Shown here: positions 1-7,806 of the stretch, one piece after another
How positions within the stretch are numbered: position 1 is the first letter of the stretch
Layout of the letters: every line of letters starts with the position of its first letter
Source: Trinickia acidisoli
Lineage (GTDB): Bacteria; Pseudomonadota; Gammaproteobacteria; Burkholderiales; Burkholderiaceae
Direction of reading: 5' to 3'
Assembly (NCBI RefSeq): GCF_017315725.1
Contig: NZ_JAFLRG010000001.1
Location: forward strand, 2,108,001-2,172,000
Length of the DNA stretch: 64,000 nucleotides
Program-made: the position numbers and the translations under genes
The notes under the pieces: generated by a model
What the model was told of the DNA's origin: nothing
The model's database searches: none
What the model saw: only the letters and a program-made list of their open reading frames with translations

Positions 1-226
1 CGACGTACGCATTGATGCTGGCGTCGAGCACGTCCTGCCCCAGCCGCACGCCGTAGCCGGCGATGACCTGCATCCGCTCGAGACGTTCGATACGGGCCAG
101 CACGGTAGTACGCGCGACGCCGAGCCGGCGCGCCAAGTTGGCGACGCTCTCGCGTGCGTTCTCCTGCAACAGGGTGAGCAGGTCGCGGTCGAGGTCGTCG
201 AGCTGGTCGAGGCGCGGAGGTCTCAT
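1..226 (-). CDS. Lrp/AsnC family transcriptional regulator (N-terminal part)
   Basis: The window edge cuts this leftward gene, leaving the start and about 75 residues. It begins with ATG at 226. The visible protein has the Lrp/AsnC helix-turn-helix arrangement: a leading LDxxDRDLLxLLQ helix, then ESVANLARRLGVARTTV as the DNA-binding pair, then RIERLERMQVIAGYGV leading into the linker. Lrp/AsnC proteins bind DNA as dimers or octamers and sense amino acids through a C-terminal RAM domain, which lies outside the window. It starts 36 bp after the stop of the PanE-like gene on the same strand, so the two may be co-transcribed. The ligand cannot be told from this part. Confidence 0.85.
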   Translation of the reverse strand, partial: MRPPRLDQLDDLDRDLLTLLQENARESVANLARRLGVARTTVLARIERLERMQVIAGYGVRLGQDVLDASINAYV

Positions 227-262
227 CGATTCGATGCGGTTTGCGTGAAAAGGAGCGCCCGA

Positions 263-1204
263 TTATCGCCCATGCCGCGCTTCGTAGGCTTTCACATGCG
301 TATAGGCTAGCTCGAGCAGCGTGGGGGTCGTGGCGGCCGAGCCAACCGCCGCGTTTGCCGGACGCCGTTTCAGCAGGTCGCCGAGCACGTGGTCGCCTTC
401 CGTGCGCAAACCGTTCTCGATATCGCGCAACATGGACGCCGTCAACGACGAGCCCGACGCGAACAACATCGCGCGCGAGCGCTCGGCGAACGATGCGCGA
501 ACGGCATGACCGTACGCGGCGGCGACTGCGCCGCATTCGTCGAACAACGCCCGGATCGCCGCCTCGCCGCCGGGCGCGGCGAGGATGTTGCCCACGTTCG
601 CACGAAACAAACACGTGCTGCCCGCGAGCGTCGCGAGAAACACCCATTTTTCCCACATCTGCTGCACGATCGCATCGGTCGCGTCGACGTCGAAACCGCC
701 CGTGCGCAAGGCCGCTGCGATGGCCTCTACGCGTGCGCTCTTGGCGCCGTCAAGCTCACCGAAGACGATCGCATGCATGTCCGTCATCTGAACGATCGCC
801 CGCGAGGCATCGAGCGTCGCGGCGATCAGACAAACACCGCCCAGCACGTTCGCGTTGCCGAAGCGTGCGCGAAGCAAATCGAGATGCCGCATCCCGTTGA
901 GCATCGGCAAGATCGTCGTGGATGGCCCCACGGCCGGCGCGAACGCATCCATCGCGCTGTCGAGATCGTAAGCCTTGCAGCTCAGCAGAACGAGATCGTA
1001 GGGACTGTCGATCTGCGACGTCAGTACGGTTTTGACGTCGGCGAGCGTGGCGTCGCCTCTCGGGCTCTTGATGACGAGGCCGTCGGCGGCCAACTGCGCG
1101 GCCCTCGCTTCGCGTACGAGAAACGTCACGTTCTGCCCCGCCAGCGCCATTCGCCCGCCGAAGTACCCGCCGACCGCGCCGGCGCCCACGACTAGAATCC
1201 GCAT
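263..1204 (-). CDS. 2-dehydropantoate 2-reductase family protein (PanE/ApbA-like)
   Basis: The 313-residue product fits the ketopantoate reductase family, which reduces 2-dehydropantoate to pantoate with NADPH in pantothenate synthesis. The N-terminus is a Rossmann fold with GAGAVGGYFGG at residues 7-17. The middle has the lysine-bearing helix (MWEKWVFLATLAG) typical of the family's C-terminal domain. Of two consecutive ATG codons, the one at 1204 is preferred because AAGGAG lies five bases upstream of it and only two upstream of the ATG at 1207. Burkholderiaceae often carry several paralogues with unknown 2-keto acid substrates, so a role other than pantothenate synthesis is possible. The next gene downstream is an Lrp/AsnC regulator. 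Confidence 0.85.
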   Translation of the reverse strand: MRILVVGAGAVGGYFGGRMALAGQNVTFLVREARAAQLAADGLVIKSPRGDATLADVKTVLTSQIDSPYDLVLLSCKAYDLDSAMDAFAPAVGPSTTILPMLNGMRHLDLLRARFGNANVLGGVCLIAATLDASRAIVQMTDMHAIVFGELDGAKSARVEAIAAALRTGGFDVDATDAIVQQMWEKWVFLATLAGSTCLFRANVGNILAAPGGEAAIRALFDECGAVAAAYGHAVRASFAERSRAMLFASGSSLTASMLRDIENGLRTEGDHVLGDLLKRRPANAAVGSAATTPTLLELAYTHVKAYEARHGR

Positions 1205-1249
1205 CATCGCTCCTTCAGGTCTCATCACCGATATACATGCGAGGCTGTC

Positions 1250-1262
1250 ACTGTAATACAGT
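1250..1262. promoter_or_regulatory. Inverted repeat upstream of the PanE-like gene, possible operator
   Basis: The sequence ACTGTAATACAGT is a perfect inverted repeat: 6-base arms around one central base. It lies 46 bases before the reductase start, where an operator would be expected. Its size suits a dimeric repressor such as a GntR- or Lrp-type protein, but no regulator can be assigned. Confidence 0.4.
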
Positions 1263-1295
1263 CGGCGAAACCGCGCCGGGCACTCGACGTGCTGA

Positions 1296-1334
1296 CACGC
1301 GATCGTGCTGGTATGCTCCTGGCACGCGATCGTG
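1296..1334. repeat. Pair of 12-bp direct repeats, CACGCGATCGTG
   Basis: The 12-mer CACGCGATCGTG occurs at 1296-1307 and again at 1323-1334, a 27-base period. Each copy has dyad CACG and CGTG ends. Two spaced copies in a promoter region suggest a tandem protein-binding site, but no function is proven. Confidence 0.45.
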
Positions 1335-1549
1335 AAGACGGTGCAAAGCGGGGGCGGCGAAGCAGGTAGCCCGTCACCCACAACCGATCCGTTTCAGATG
1401 TAAGCGTATGTCTCACCATGCGACGATGCGGGGCGTGCCTGGTTAAACTAGCGCCGGGCCAACGAACATGCAGCAAGCATGGAGGGTCTAACGAGCCGGT
1501 GCCCTTGCGCCGGCTTCGATTTCTCGTCCACACGACTACAGGAGGTTCG

Positions 1550-2044
1550 ATGAAACGGACAATCGTCATTCTCGCGTGCGCACTCGCAACGAGCGGGGCG
1601 TTCGCGCAAGCGTCGGCGCCGGAAGCCGCGCCGGACATGGCGGCCAGCGCACCGGCCGGCGCTCACGCGAACAAGCGCGAAGCACGCGTCGAAGAGCGGA
1701 TCGCGTATCTGCACTCGCAGCTCAAGATCACGGCCGCGCAGGAGCCGCAGTGGAAGACGTTCGCCGATGTCATGCGCTCGAACGGGCAGAACATGGGCCG
1801 GCTCTTCCGTCAACGAACGCAGGCCGAGCATACCCAATCGGCGCTCGACAACATGAAGCAATACGCCGAGCTTGCGCAGGCGCACGCCGACGACATGAAG
1901 CAACTCGTGGATGCGTTCGATCCGCTCTACAACAGCTTTTCGCCCGAGCAGAAGAAACTCGCCGATACGACGTTCCGTCAGAGCGAGCCACGTCATGGCC
2001 GCGGCGCTCACGGCGCCAAATCCGCCGCTCCCGCACAGCAGTGA
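1550..2044 (+). CDS. Spy/CpxP family periplasmic protein
   Basis: The 164-residue product starts with a Sec signal peptide (MKRTIVILACALATSGAFAQ, cleavage likely after AFA-Q). The mature part is helical and carries two degenerate LTxxQ-type motifs, LKITAAQ and FSPEQ, which mark the Spy/CpxP family. Spy is an ATP-independent periplasmic chaperone and CpxP restrains the CpxA envelope-stress kinase. The C-terminus is rich in His, Gly and Arg. The start at 1550 is supported by AGGAGG followed by TTCG. No cpxAR-like two-component genes lie nearby, so the stress it answers cannot be inferred from context. Confidence 0.8.
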   Translation: MKRTIVILACALATSGAFAQASAPEAAPDMAASAPAGAHANKREARVEERIAYLHSQLKITAAQEPQWKTFADVMRSNGQNMGRLFRQRTQAEHTQSALDNMKQYAELAQAHADDMKQLVDAFDPLYNSFSPEQKKLADTTFRQSEPRHGRGAHGAKSAAPAQQ

Positions 2045-2154
2045 TCGCGTAGACGGCTCGGCATCGATTCATCCGTCCTAGGCCGAACGCAAGGCGTGCG
2101 CGTCGCGCGGTTTCCCGCTACGCTCACGCCTTCTTGACGTTTGGCTTGCTTCCC

Positions 2155-2595
2155 ATGATCGAATTGAAAGACATCGACCTGCGCGACGATCCCGCCGCGG
2201 GGCGATATGTGAAAAACGAGGTCGTCGCTGTCGAGTTCGCGCAGGCGAGCGGCGAATTGATGAGCCTCGAAGGCGCAAACCGCTTCGGCCCGGGCGATGC
2301 CCTGATCACCGGCACGGGCGGTGCGCGCTGGGTGGTCGAGCGCGCACGCTTCGACGACAAATACGTTCCGGCCGATGCCGCCCTCGCCCACGGCGCACCG
2401 GGCCGCTATCGAAACCGCCCCGTGATCGTGCTCGCCAAGCGGATGGATGCGCCCTTCTCGATGGCGCGCCGGGCTGCCGGCGACGTCCTGAGCGGCACAG
2501 CCGGCGATTGGGTGCTGCAATACGCGCCCGGCGATTATGGCGTCGTGCGCGCCGATCGCTTCGCTCAGGTCTATCGGGCCGAGGAACCAAGCTAG
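2155..2595 (+). CDS. PGDYG-motif protein of unknown function
   Basis: This 146-residue soluble protein contains the PGDYG pentapeptide near its C-terminus (QYAPGDYGVVRADRFAQVY), the hallmark of a small family named after the motif. A second segment (GPGDALITGTGGARWVV) has a similar Gly-Asp character, so the protein may be two related beta-rich repeats. No catalytic role is established for the family and none is suggested here. The ATG at 2155 (MIELKDIDL) is preferred over a TTG at 2134. Neither start has a clear Shine-Dalgarno sequence. No signal peptide is visible. It sits 110 bases after the Spy-like gene and converges with the next gene. Confidence 0.65.
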   Translation: MIELKDIDLRDDPAAGRYVKNEVVAVEFAQASGELMSLEGANRFGPGDALITGTGGARWVVERARFDDKYVPADAALAHGAPGRYRNRPVIVLAKRMDAPFSMARRAAGDVLSGTAGDWVLQYAPGDYGVVRADRFAQVYRAEEPS

Positions 2596-2640
2596 CCCAA
2601 GCTGACAGCACGCCAGTGCGGCGTGCTACTTTGGAGCCGC

Positions 2641-3006
2641 TTAGGCGAACTCGTCGCCGAGATCGATCGTCACCTCGCGCGGCACCGCTTCACCGGCTGC
2701 GTATTGCTCCTCCAGCGAACCGAGTTCAGCCTCGACATAGGCGCGCAGCACGGCATAGCTACGCGCCTGCATGCGCGGCGGTAACGCACGGAAGCGCGCC
2801 AGCGCCGACGCGGCAAACACGATGGTCAGCGTCATGCGGCGCGCGGTAGGACCGAATCGCATCGCGACCCACTGGACGGCGAGGTACGGCGTGCCGTCGT
2901 CGCCTACTCGTTCGGCAAAAACCGTCTGCTCGGGAAAGAGATCGCTGACAGCGCGAGCGAGCGCTTCGATATCTGCACTCGCACATTCGAATCGGTAAAG
3001 TTCCAT
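2641..3006 (-). CDS. DUF3022-like small conserved protein
   Basis: The 121-residue acidic, soluble protein has the layout of a small family I associate with Burkholderia (DUF3022): an N-terminal alpha/beta segment (DIEALARAVSDLFPEQTVF), a central strand region (YLAVQWVAMRFGPTARRMTLTIVF) and a long C-terminal helix. The family name is from memory and not from a search. No motif points to a reaction. The ATG at 3006 is chosen over a TTG at 3018. Its 3-prime end converges with the PGDYG gene and its start lies 73 bases from the ptxS stop, transcribed the same way. Confidence 0.55.
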   Translation of the reverse strand: MELYRFECASADIEALARAVSDLFPEQTVFAERVGDDGTPYLAVQWVAMRFGPTARRMTLTIVFAASALARFRALPPRMQARSYAVLRAYVEAELGSLEEQYAAGEAVPREVTIDLGDEFA

Positions 3007-3078
3007 CGTGGGGCTCAATGCTATGTCGTACCGAGCGCGCCGCTGCCTGGGCGAGGCAGCGCCGGTACGGCGCGCGAA

Positions 3079-4161
3079 TCAATCGTCGTCATGCCAAACG
3101 GTCGAGCGGCGCACCACGAGTTCGCCGGGCAGCATCGCCTCCCGTGCGGGCTCCACGTCGCCTTCGATACGTTCGTGCAAGAATTCCACGGCCCGGTATC
3201 CGATCGCGTAAGTGGGCTGCCGAATCGCCGTCACGCCGATCAGCTCTGCCCATTCGGAGTCGTCGATCGACATCAGGGCCACGCGCTCCTGCCAACGCGC
3301 ACCGTATCGGGCGTGCAGATGCAGTGCCACCGACAAGGCAACGGGCCCATTGGCGGCAAAGTATGCCACGCGCCGCCCGCCTGCCTTCGACGCCTCGTCC
3401 ACGTGCCGGTCGATCGCCTCATGCACGTGTGCGACCGCGTCGACATCGGCTAGGTCGAGCACGAGCGTTTCCCCTTGCAACGGCATCGCGTCGGCGCCGC
3501 GATCGCGTCGCGCCTGCTCGAGGGTCGCGCGAAACGCGGCTTCGCGAAGGCGCCGCGAGCTCACACGCTCGTAGGGTTGAACGACGAAGCGAACGTCGTC
3601 GAAACCCTGCTCGAGCAAATGGCGCATGCCCAGCTTGACGGCCTCGCCGTTATCGAGCCCGACCATATCGGCCGAGAGTCCCTCGATCGAGCGATCGACG
3701 AGCACGGCGGGCGTACCGCCGTCGCCGACGGGCCGCAACGTCTCTTCTTTGACCCCCAGCGCATTGACGATCACGCCCTCGACGCGATAGGTCGTCATCA
3801 ACTGCAAGTAGCGCCGCTCCATTTCGACTTCGTTAGCCGCGTTGCATACGAGCGGCATCAGACCGAGTGCGTGGCAAGCAGCCTCTACGCCGCGCAGCAC
3901 GCCTACGGTGTATGGGTTCGTTATGTCGGCGACGAGCAAGCCGACGAGCCGATTGCGGCCGCGTTTCAAGCCGCGGGCCATTTGATTGGGCCGATAGTCG
4001 AGCCGTTTGATCGCCGCTTCGATGCGTGAGCGCAAATCCGCGGAGAGCACGTTGGTCTCGCCGTTCAGATAACGCGAAACGCTGGTCTTGCCGGTGCCGG
4101 CCTCGCGGGCGACATCGCTGATCGTCGCGCGGCGTGTCGCGCCCATAGGCCCGAAGCTCAT
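3079..4161 (-). CDS. ptxS: LacI-family repressor of 2-ketogluconate genes, PtxS-like
   Basis: The 360-residue protein has an N-terminal LacI helix-turn-helix (TISDVAREAGTGKTSVSRYL) and the hinge helix (YRPNQMARGLKRG), followed by a periplasmic-binding-protein-like sensor domain (LVGLLVADITNPYTVGVLRGVE onward). Known PtxS represses the kgu operon and its own gene, and is released by 2-ketogluconate. The assignment rests on the resemblance of the DNA-binding region to Pseudomonas PtxS and on the adjacent complete kgu operon. The ATG at 4161 is used; a second ATG at 4146 is possible. A terminator-like hairpin at 4268-4289 separates it from kguD, so it probably has its own promoter. A half-operator-like GGTTTC/GTTTCC tract lies at about 4200-4214, but no full palindrome was seen before this gene. 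Confidence 0.85.
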   Translation of the reverse strand: MSFGPMGATRRATISDVAREAGTGKTSVSRYLNGETNVLSADLRSRIEAAIKRLDYRPNQMARGLKRGRNRLVGLLVADITNPYTVGVLRGVEAACHALGLMPLVCNAANEVEMERRYLQLMTTYRVEGVIVNALGVKEETLRPVGDGGTPAVLVDRSIEGLSADMVGLDNGEAVKLGMRHLLEQGFDDVRFVVQPYERVSSRRLREAAFRATLEQARRDRGADAMPLQGETLVLDLADVDAVAHVHEAIDRHVDEASKAGGRRVAYFAANGPVALSVALHLHARYGARWQERVALMSIDDSEWAELIGVTAIRQPTYAIGYRAVEFLHERIEGDVEPAREAMLPGELVVRRSTVWHDDD

Positions 4162-4267
4162 CGCTTGGCGGCGCGCGGTGCGCGCAAGTCGAAAGTACCT
4201 GGAAACAAAAGAAACCTCCTCGTCAAAGGCGAAGGCGCGGCCCCCGCTGCGGTGCGGCGCATAGACA

Positions 4268-4289
4268 AAAGCGCGCCGTGGCGCGCTTT
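4268..4289 (-). terminator. Rho-independent terminator after kguD
   Basis: Reading leftward, AAAGCGCGCC and GGCGCGCTTT form a perfect stem with a very short loop, followed by TTTGTC. It lies about 100 bases after the kguD stop and before ptxS, so it probably ends the kguEKTD transcript. Confidence 0.6.
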
Positions 4290-4361
4290 GCAATTCGTTC
4301 GGTGGCGGCATCATAGCGCACGGCGACACGCCGCACCACTTGTGCAAATGCGCGGAGCCGG

Positions 4362-4382
4362 CCTATTAGGAATTCTAGTAGG
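4362..4382. promoter_or_regulatory. 21-bp near-palindrome between kguD and ptxS
   Basis: A 21-base element centred on AATT is flanked by CCTA on the left and TAGG on the right. Eight of ten base pairs are complementary and the other two would be G-T. It is AT-rich for this genome and begins nine bases past the kguD stop. It does not match the PtxS consensus. It could be an operator for ptxS or part of a 3-prime structure. Confidence 0.35.
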
Positions 4383-4390
4383 TGCCCGAG

Positions 4391-5374
4391 CTAGCGCGCG
4401 AGGACCTCGGGATTCGCGACGTTGCGCGAGAGCTGCCCGGCCAGCGCGGCGACGAGGTTCTCGGCGGCGCACCGCGCCATCGCGTGACGTGTTTCGTGCG
4501 TGGCCGAACCAATGTGCGGCAGCGCGACGACGTTGCGCATCGCAAGCAGCGGCGAATCGGCGGCGAGCGGTTCGTGCTCGAACACATCGAGGCCCGCACC
4601 CGCGATCGTGCCGTCGGCGAGCGCGGCGATCAGCGCGGCTTCGTCGACGATCGCCCCGCGCGAGGCATTGATCAGGATCGCGCTACGCTTCATCGCCCGC
4701 AGCTCGGTGGCACTGATCAAACGCCGAGTCTGCGGCGTGAGCGGCACTTGCAGGCACACGAAATCCGATTGCGCAAGCAAATCGTCGAGCTCGACCCGTC
4801 GAGCGCCATAGGCGCGCTCGGCCACCTCGTTCGGATGCCGGTTCGTATAAAGCACGCGCATCCCGAAGCCGAGCGCGGCGCGCCGCGCGAGTGCACCGCC
4901 GATACGTCCAAGGCCGACGATGCCGATCGTCTTGCCGTTGACGTCTACGCCGTATTGCTCCGGGCCGATGCTCCCGCGCCACTGGCCGGCCTTGACCCAA
5001 TCGGCGAGCTCCACCACGCGCCGCGCTGTCGACAACACCAGTGCGAATACCGTATCCGCCGTCGATTCCGTGAGAACGTCGGGCGTATGGGCGAGGACGA
5101 TTCCGCGCCGAGTCAGATCGGCCAAGTCGAAGTTGTCGACGCCCACCGAGATCGTCGAAATCGCCTTGAGCCGCGTCGCGTGCTCGATCATTGCCGGCGT
5201 CACCTTGACACTCGCGCCGATGGCGCCGTCGGCATCGACGAGGGCTTCGCCGACGGCCGCGGCCAGCGCTTCGTGCGCGAGGTCGGACTCCAAAACGACG
5301 ACCTGCGCATGCTCGCGCAAATAGTCGAGCACGTCCGGCGGCAGGCTCTTGTAGGCGACGATCTTCGGTGTCAT
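4391..5374 (-). CDS. kguD: 2-ketogluconate-6-phosphate reductase (D-2-hydroxyacid dehydrogenase)
   Basis: The 327-residue enzyme is a D-2-hydroxyacid dehydrogenase. It has the NAD(P)-binding GLGRIG motif, the catalytic Arg in INASRGAIVDEAAL, the Glu in GLDVFEHEPL and the His in PHIGSATHETR. In the kgu pathway it reduces 2-keto-6-phosphogluconate to 6-phosphogluconate, which enters the Entner-Doudoroff or pentose phosphate route. The stretch STISVGVDNFDLADLTRRG closely resembles Pseudomonas KguD. The related GhrB glyoxylate/hydroxypyruvate reductases share these motifs, so the operon decides the name. It begins five bases after the kguT stop, with GGAAAG upstream of ATG 5374, and is the last gene before the terminator. 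Confidence 0.88.
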   Translation of the reverse strand: MTPKIVAYKSLPPDVLDYLREHAQVVVLESDLAHEALAAAVGEALVDADGAIGASVKVTPAMIEHATRLKAISTISVGVDNFDLADLTRRGIVLAHTPDVLTESTADTVFALVLSTARRVVELADWVKAGQWRGSIGPEQYGVDVNGKTIGIVGLGRIGGALARRAALGFGMRVLYTNRHPNEVAERAYGARRVELDDLLAQSDFVCLQVPLTPQTRRLISATELRAMKRSAILINASRGAIVDEAALIAALADGTIAGAGLDVFEHEPLAADSPLLAMRNVVALPHIGSATHETRHAMARCAAENLVAALAGQLSRNVANPEVLAR

Positions 5375-5379
5375 TCGAT

Positions 5380-6672
5380 TCACTTTCCGTGGGCGTGGGC
5401 GTGGGCGCGCGCGCCGAGCATCGCATTGCCGGTGGGCTGCGCTTTGACCGCGAGCGTCAGCACGACGGCTGCGACGAGCGCGGCGCTCATGAACGCATAG
5501 GACGCGGCCGGCGAGCCCGTCGTGCCGTTCAGATAGCCGACGACATAGGAGCCGACGAACGAGCCGAGCGCACCCATGCTGTTGATGAGTGCCATCGCGC
5601 CGCCGGCCACGTTCTTCGGCAGCAGTTCCGGCACGATCGCAAAGAACGGCCCATACGGCGCATACATCGCGGCGCCCGCGATGACGAGCAACGCGTAGGA
5701 CCCCCAAAAGTGTGTCGAGCCGAGCGCATACGAGCCGGCGAACGCAGCCGCCCCGACCAGCAGAAACGGCCAGACGAACACCTTGCGCGTGGCGAGCTTA
5801 TCGGAGGCCCACGAAGCGGCGAGCATCGCGATCGTGGCCATCAGATAGGGCAGCGCCGAGAGCCAGCCCGTCTCGACCATCCCGATCGACGCGCTATTCT
5901 TCAGAATCGACGGCAGCCAGAGCACGAAGCCGTAGACGCCGATGCTCCAGCAGAAGTACTGCGCGCACAGCTTGACGACGGCCGGCGAGCGAAACGCTTC
6001 GGCGTAGTTGCGTACGGGCTTGATGGCCGCTTGCTCGGCGGCGAGCGTCGCCGCGAGTGCGCGCTTGTCTTCGGCCGCGAGCCACTCGACCTCGCTCGGC
6101 TTGTCGCGCACGATGAACCACCAGCAAACGGCCCAGACGACCGCCGGCACGCCTTCCGCGATGAACATCTCGCGCCAGCCGAACGCGTGGACGAGATAGC
6201 CCGAGATGACCGACATCCACAGCACCGTGACGGGATTGCCGAGGATCAAAAAGGTATTGGCGCGCGAGCGTTCGGTCTTTGTGAACCAGTTGCTGATGAA
6301 GATCAGCATCGCCGGCATGACGGCCGCTTCGACGACGCCGAGCAGGAACCGGATCGCGATCAGCGACGCGACGTTGCTGACGATACCCGTCAATGCCGCG
6401 CAACCGCCCCAGAGTACGAGGCTCACGAAGACGAGCCGACGTACGCTGCGCCGTTCCGCATAAATGGCGCCGGGAATCTGGAAGAAGAAGTAGCCGAGAA
6501 AGAAGAGCGCACCGATCAACGAGGCAAGCGCGGGGCTGACGCCGAGATCCTTGTTGATGCCGGCCGCCGATGCGAACCCGAAGTTCGCGCGATCGAGATA
6601 GGCGAGGCTGTAGGTGATGAATACGATCGGCATGATCGTCCACCAACGGCGAGGTGCAATCGTTGCGGGCAT
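5380..6672 (-). CDS. kguT: 2-ketogluconate transporter, MFS family
   Basis: The 430-residue protein is an integral membrane transporter of the anion:cation symporter branch of the major facilitator superfamily. It has about twelve hydrophobic segments, an early SLAYLDRANFGFA motif and the central loop between helices 6 and 7 (residues about 195-235). It should import 2-ketogluconate with protons across the inner membrane. The substrate is inferred from the flanking kinase, reductase and epimerase-like genes. The start at 6672 has a strong GGGAGGAG site. It lies 104 bases after kguK, with a small stem-loop in the gap, and five bases before kguD. Confidence 0.87.
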   Translation of the reverse strand: MPATIAPRRWWTIMPIVFITYSLAYLDRANFGFASAAGINKDLGVSPALASLIGALFFLGYFFFQIPGAIYAERRSVRRLVFVSLVLWGGCAALTGIVSNVASLIAIRFLLGVVEAAVMPAMLIFISNWFTKTERSRANTFLILGNPVTVLWMSVISGYLVHAFGWREMFIAEGVPAVVWAVCWWFIVRDKPSEVEWLAAEDKRALAATLAAEQAAIKPVRNYAEAFRSPAVVKLCAQYFCWSIGVYGFVLWLPSILKNSASIGMVETGWLSALPYLMATIAMLAASWASDKLATRKVFVWPFLLVGAAAFAGSYALGSTHFWGSYALLVIAGAAMYAPYGPFFAIVPELLPKNVAGGAMALINSMGALGSFVGSYVVGYLNGTTGSPAASYAFMSAALVAAVVLTLAVKAQPTGNAMLGARAHAHAHGK

Positions 6673-6704
6673 GGGTGTCTCCTCCCTGTGCTACGTTTCA
6701 ATGG

Positions 6705-6725
6705 GACGGCGCGTTCGGCGCCGTC
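6705..6725 (-). other. Intercistronic stem-loop between kguK and kguT
   Basis: GACGGCGC and GCGCCGTC form an 8-bp stem with loop GTTCG. No U-tract follows in the leftward direction, so it is more likely an mRNA stability or processing element than a terminator. Confidence 0.4.
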
Positions 6726-6776
6726 TCGTCTCTCGTGCATTGCGTGCAGTGTAGGCAAACGCCGTGCTTTTTGCGC

Positions 6777-7736
6777 TCAAGCAGAAGCGATGGGGTTTTC
6801 CAGCCGGTCGAGCTGCGTACGCGTGGGCAGCCCTTCCGAGTCGCCGATCACCTGGATCGCCAGTGCGCCGATCCGATTGCCGCGTGCAACGGCCGACGGC
6901 AAATCGCGCCCCTCGAGCAGCGCGCTGACGACGCCGACGGCGAACCCGTCGCCGGCGCCGACCGTATCGACGACGCTCGCCACCGGCTGCGCCGCCACGT
7001 AGCCCGACTGATCGGCCGTACGGAAATAGGCGCCCTGGGCACCGAGCTTGACCACGACGCCGCGTGCGCCCGAATCGAGATAAAACTGGGCGATATCCTC
7101 AGGCGTTTCGTAGCCCGTGAGCGCGAGCCCTTCGCCGAGCCCCGGGAGCACCCAGTCCGACAGCGCGGCAAGCGCGTTGAGCGAGGCGGCCATCGCCTCG
7201 CGCGACGGCCACAATGTCGGCCGCAGATTCGGATCGAACGAGATCGTCTTGCCCGCGGCGCGCATCGATTCCGCGAGCCGAAAGGCCAGTTCTCTCGACG
7301 TCGGGGAAATGGCCGGCGCCACCCCCGTCAGATGCAAATGGCGCGCGCCGGTTGCGTACTCGGCGTCGTAGTCGTCGAGCGACAAATGGCTGGCGGCCGA
7401 GCCTTTGCGAAAATACTCGACGCTCGGGTCGCGGCCGTCGGTCTGCTTGCTTTTCAGTTGGAATCCGGTCGGAAAGCGCGCATCGACGCTCACGCGGCTC
7501 GCATCGATGCCCTCGCGCGTAAGCGTATCGAGCACGTAGCGCCCGAATGCGTCGGCGCCGACCCGGCTCACGTAGCCGACGCGAAAGCCGAGCCTCGACA
7601 AACCGATCGCCACGTTCAGATCCGCGCCCGCAATGCGTTTCGTGAAGTGATCGACGGCCTCGAGCGGGCCGGTTTCATCGGCGACGAAAAGCGCCATGGC
7701 CTCGCCGTAGGTCAAAACGTCGAGCGGAAAAGACAT
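6777..7736 (-). CDS. kguK: 2-ketogluconate kinase, PfkB family
   Basis: The 319-residue protein is a PfkB/ribokinase-family sugar kinase. It shows the N-terminal substrate segment (TYGEAMALF), a glycine-rich region (GADLNVAIGLSRLG) and the C-terminal signature DTVGAGDGFAVG, whose Asp is the catalytic base. By position it phosphorylates 2-ketogluconate to the 6-phosphate. 2-keto-3-deoxygluconate kinases look very similar, so the substrate is assigned by operon context. ATG 7736 is chosen because GAGGAG lies six bases upstream. It is the second gene of the operon, 70 bases after kguE. Confidence 0.85.
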   Translation of the reverse strand: MSFPLDVLTYGEAMALFVADETGPLEAVDHFTKRIAGADLNVAIGLSRLGFRVGYVSRVGADAFGRYVLDTLTREGIDASRVSVDARFPTGFQLKSKQTDGRDPSVEYFRKGSAASHLSLDDYDAEYATGARHLHLTGVAPAISPTSRELAFRLAESMRAAGKTISFDPNLRPTLWPSREAMAASLNALAALSDWVLPGLGEGLALTGYETPEDIAQFYLDSGARGVVVKLGAQGAYFRTADQSGYVAAQPVASVVDTVGAGDGFAVGVVSALLEGRDLPSAVARGNRIGALAIQVIGDSEGLPTRTQLDRLENPIASA

Positions 7737-7806
7737 CGATGACTCCTCGTTCACATTCGATGGCGCGATGCGCCCCTTCCTTCGTAACCATTGCGCGCGC
7801 CGCGTT

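Larger units (their letters stand above)
1205..1549. other. Divergent intergenic region between panE-like and spy-like genes
   Basis: No convincing gene lies in these 345 bases. The region must hold promoters for both outward-facing genes. It contains a 13-bp inverted repeat (1250-1262), 46 bases before the reductase start, and two exact copies of a 12-mer (1296-1307 and 1323-1334). The Spy-like gene is preceded by an AGGAGG ribosome-binding site at about 1540-1545. Confidence 0.6.

Noticed and set aside
5368..7002. Long open frame on the plus strand (544 codons) opposite kguD and kguT
   Set aside because: Frames opposite GC-rich genes stay open by codon bias. Its product is Arg/Asp/His-rich without domains, and the genes on the minus strand are clearly real.
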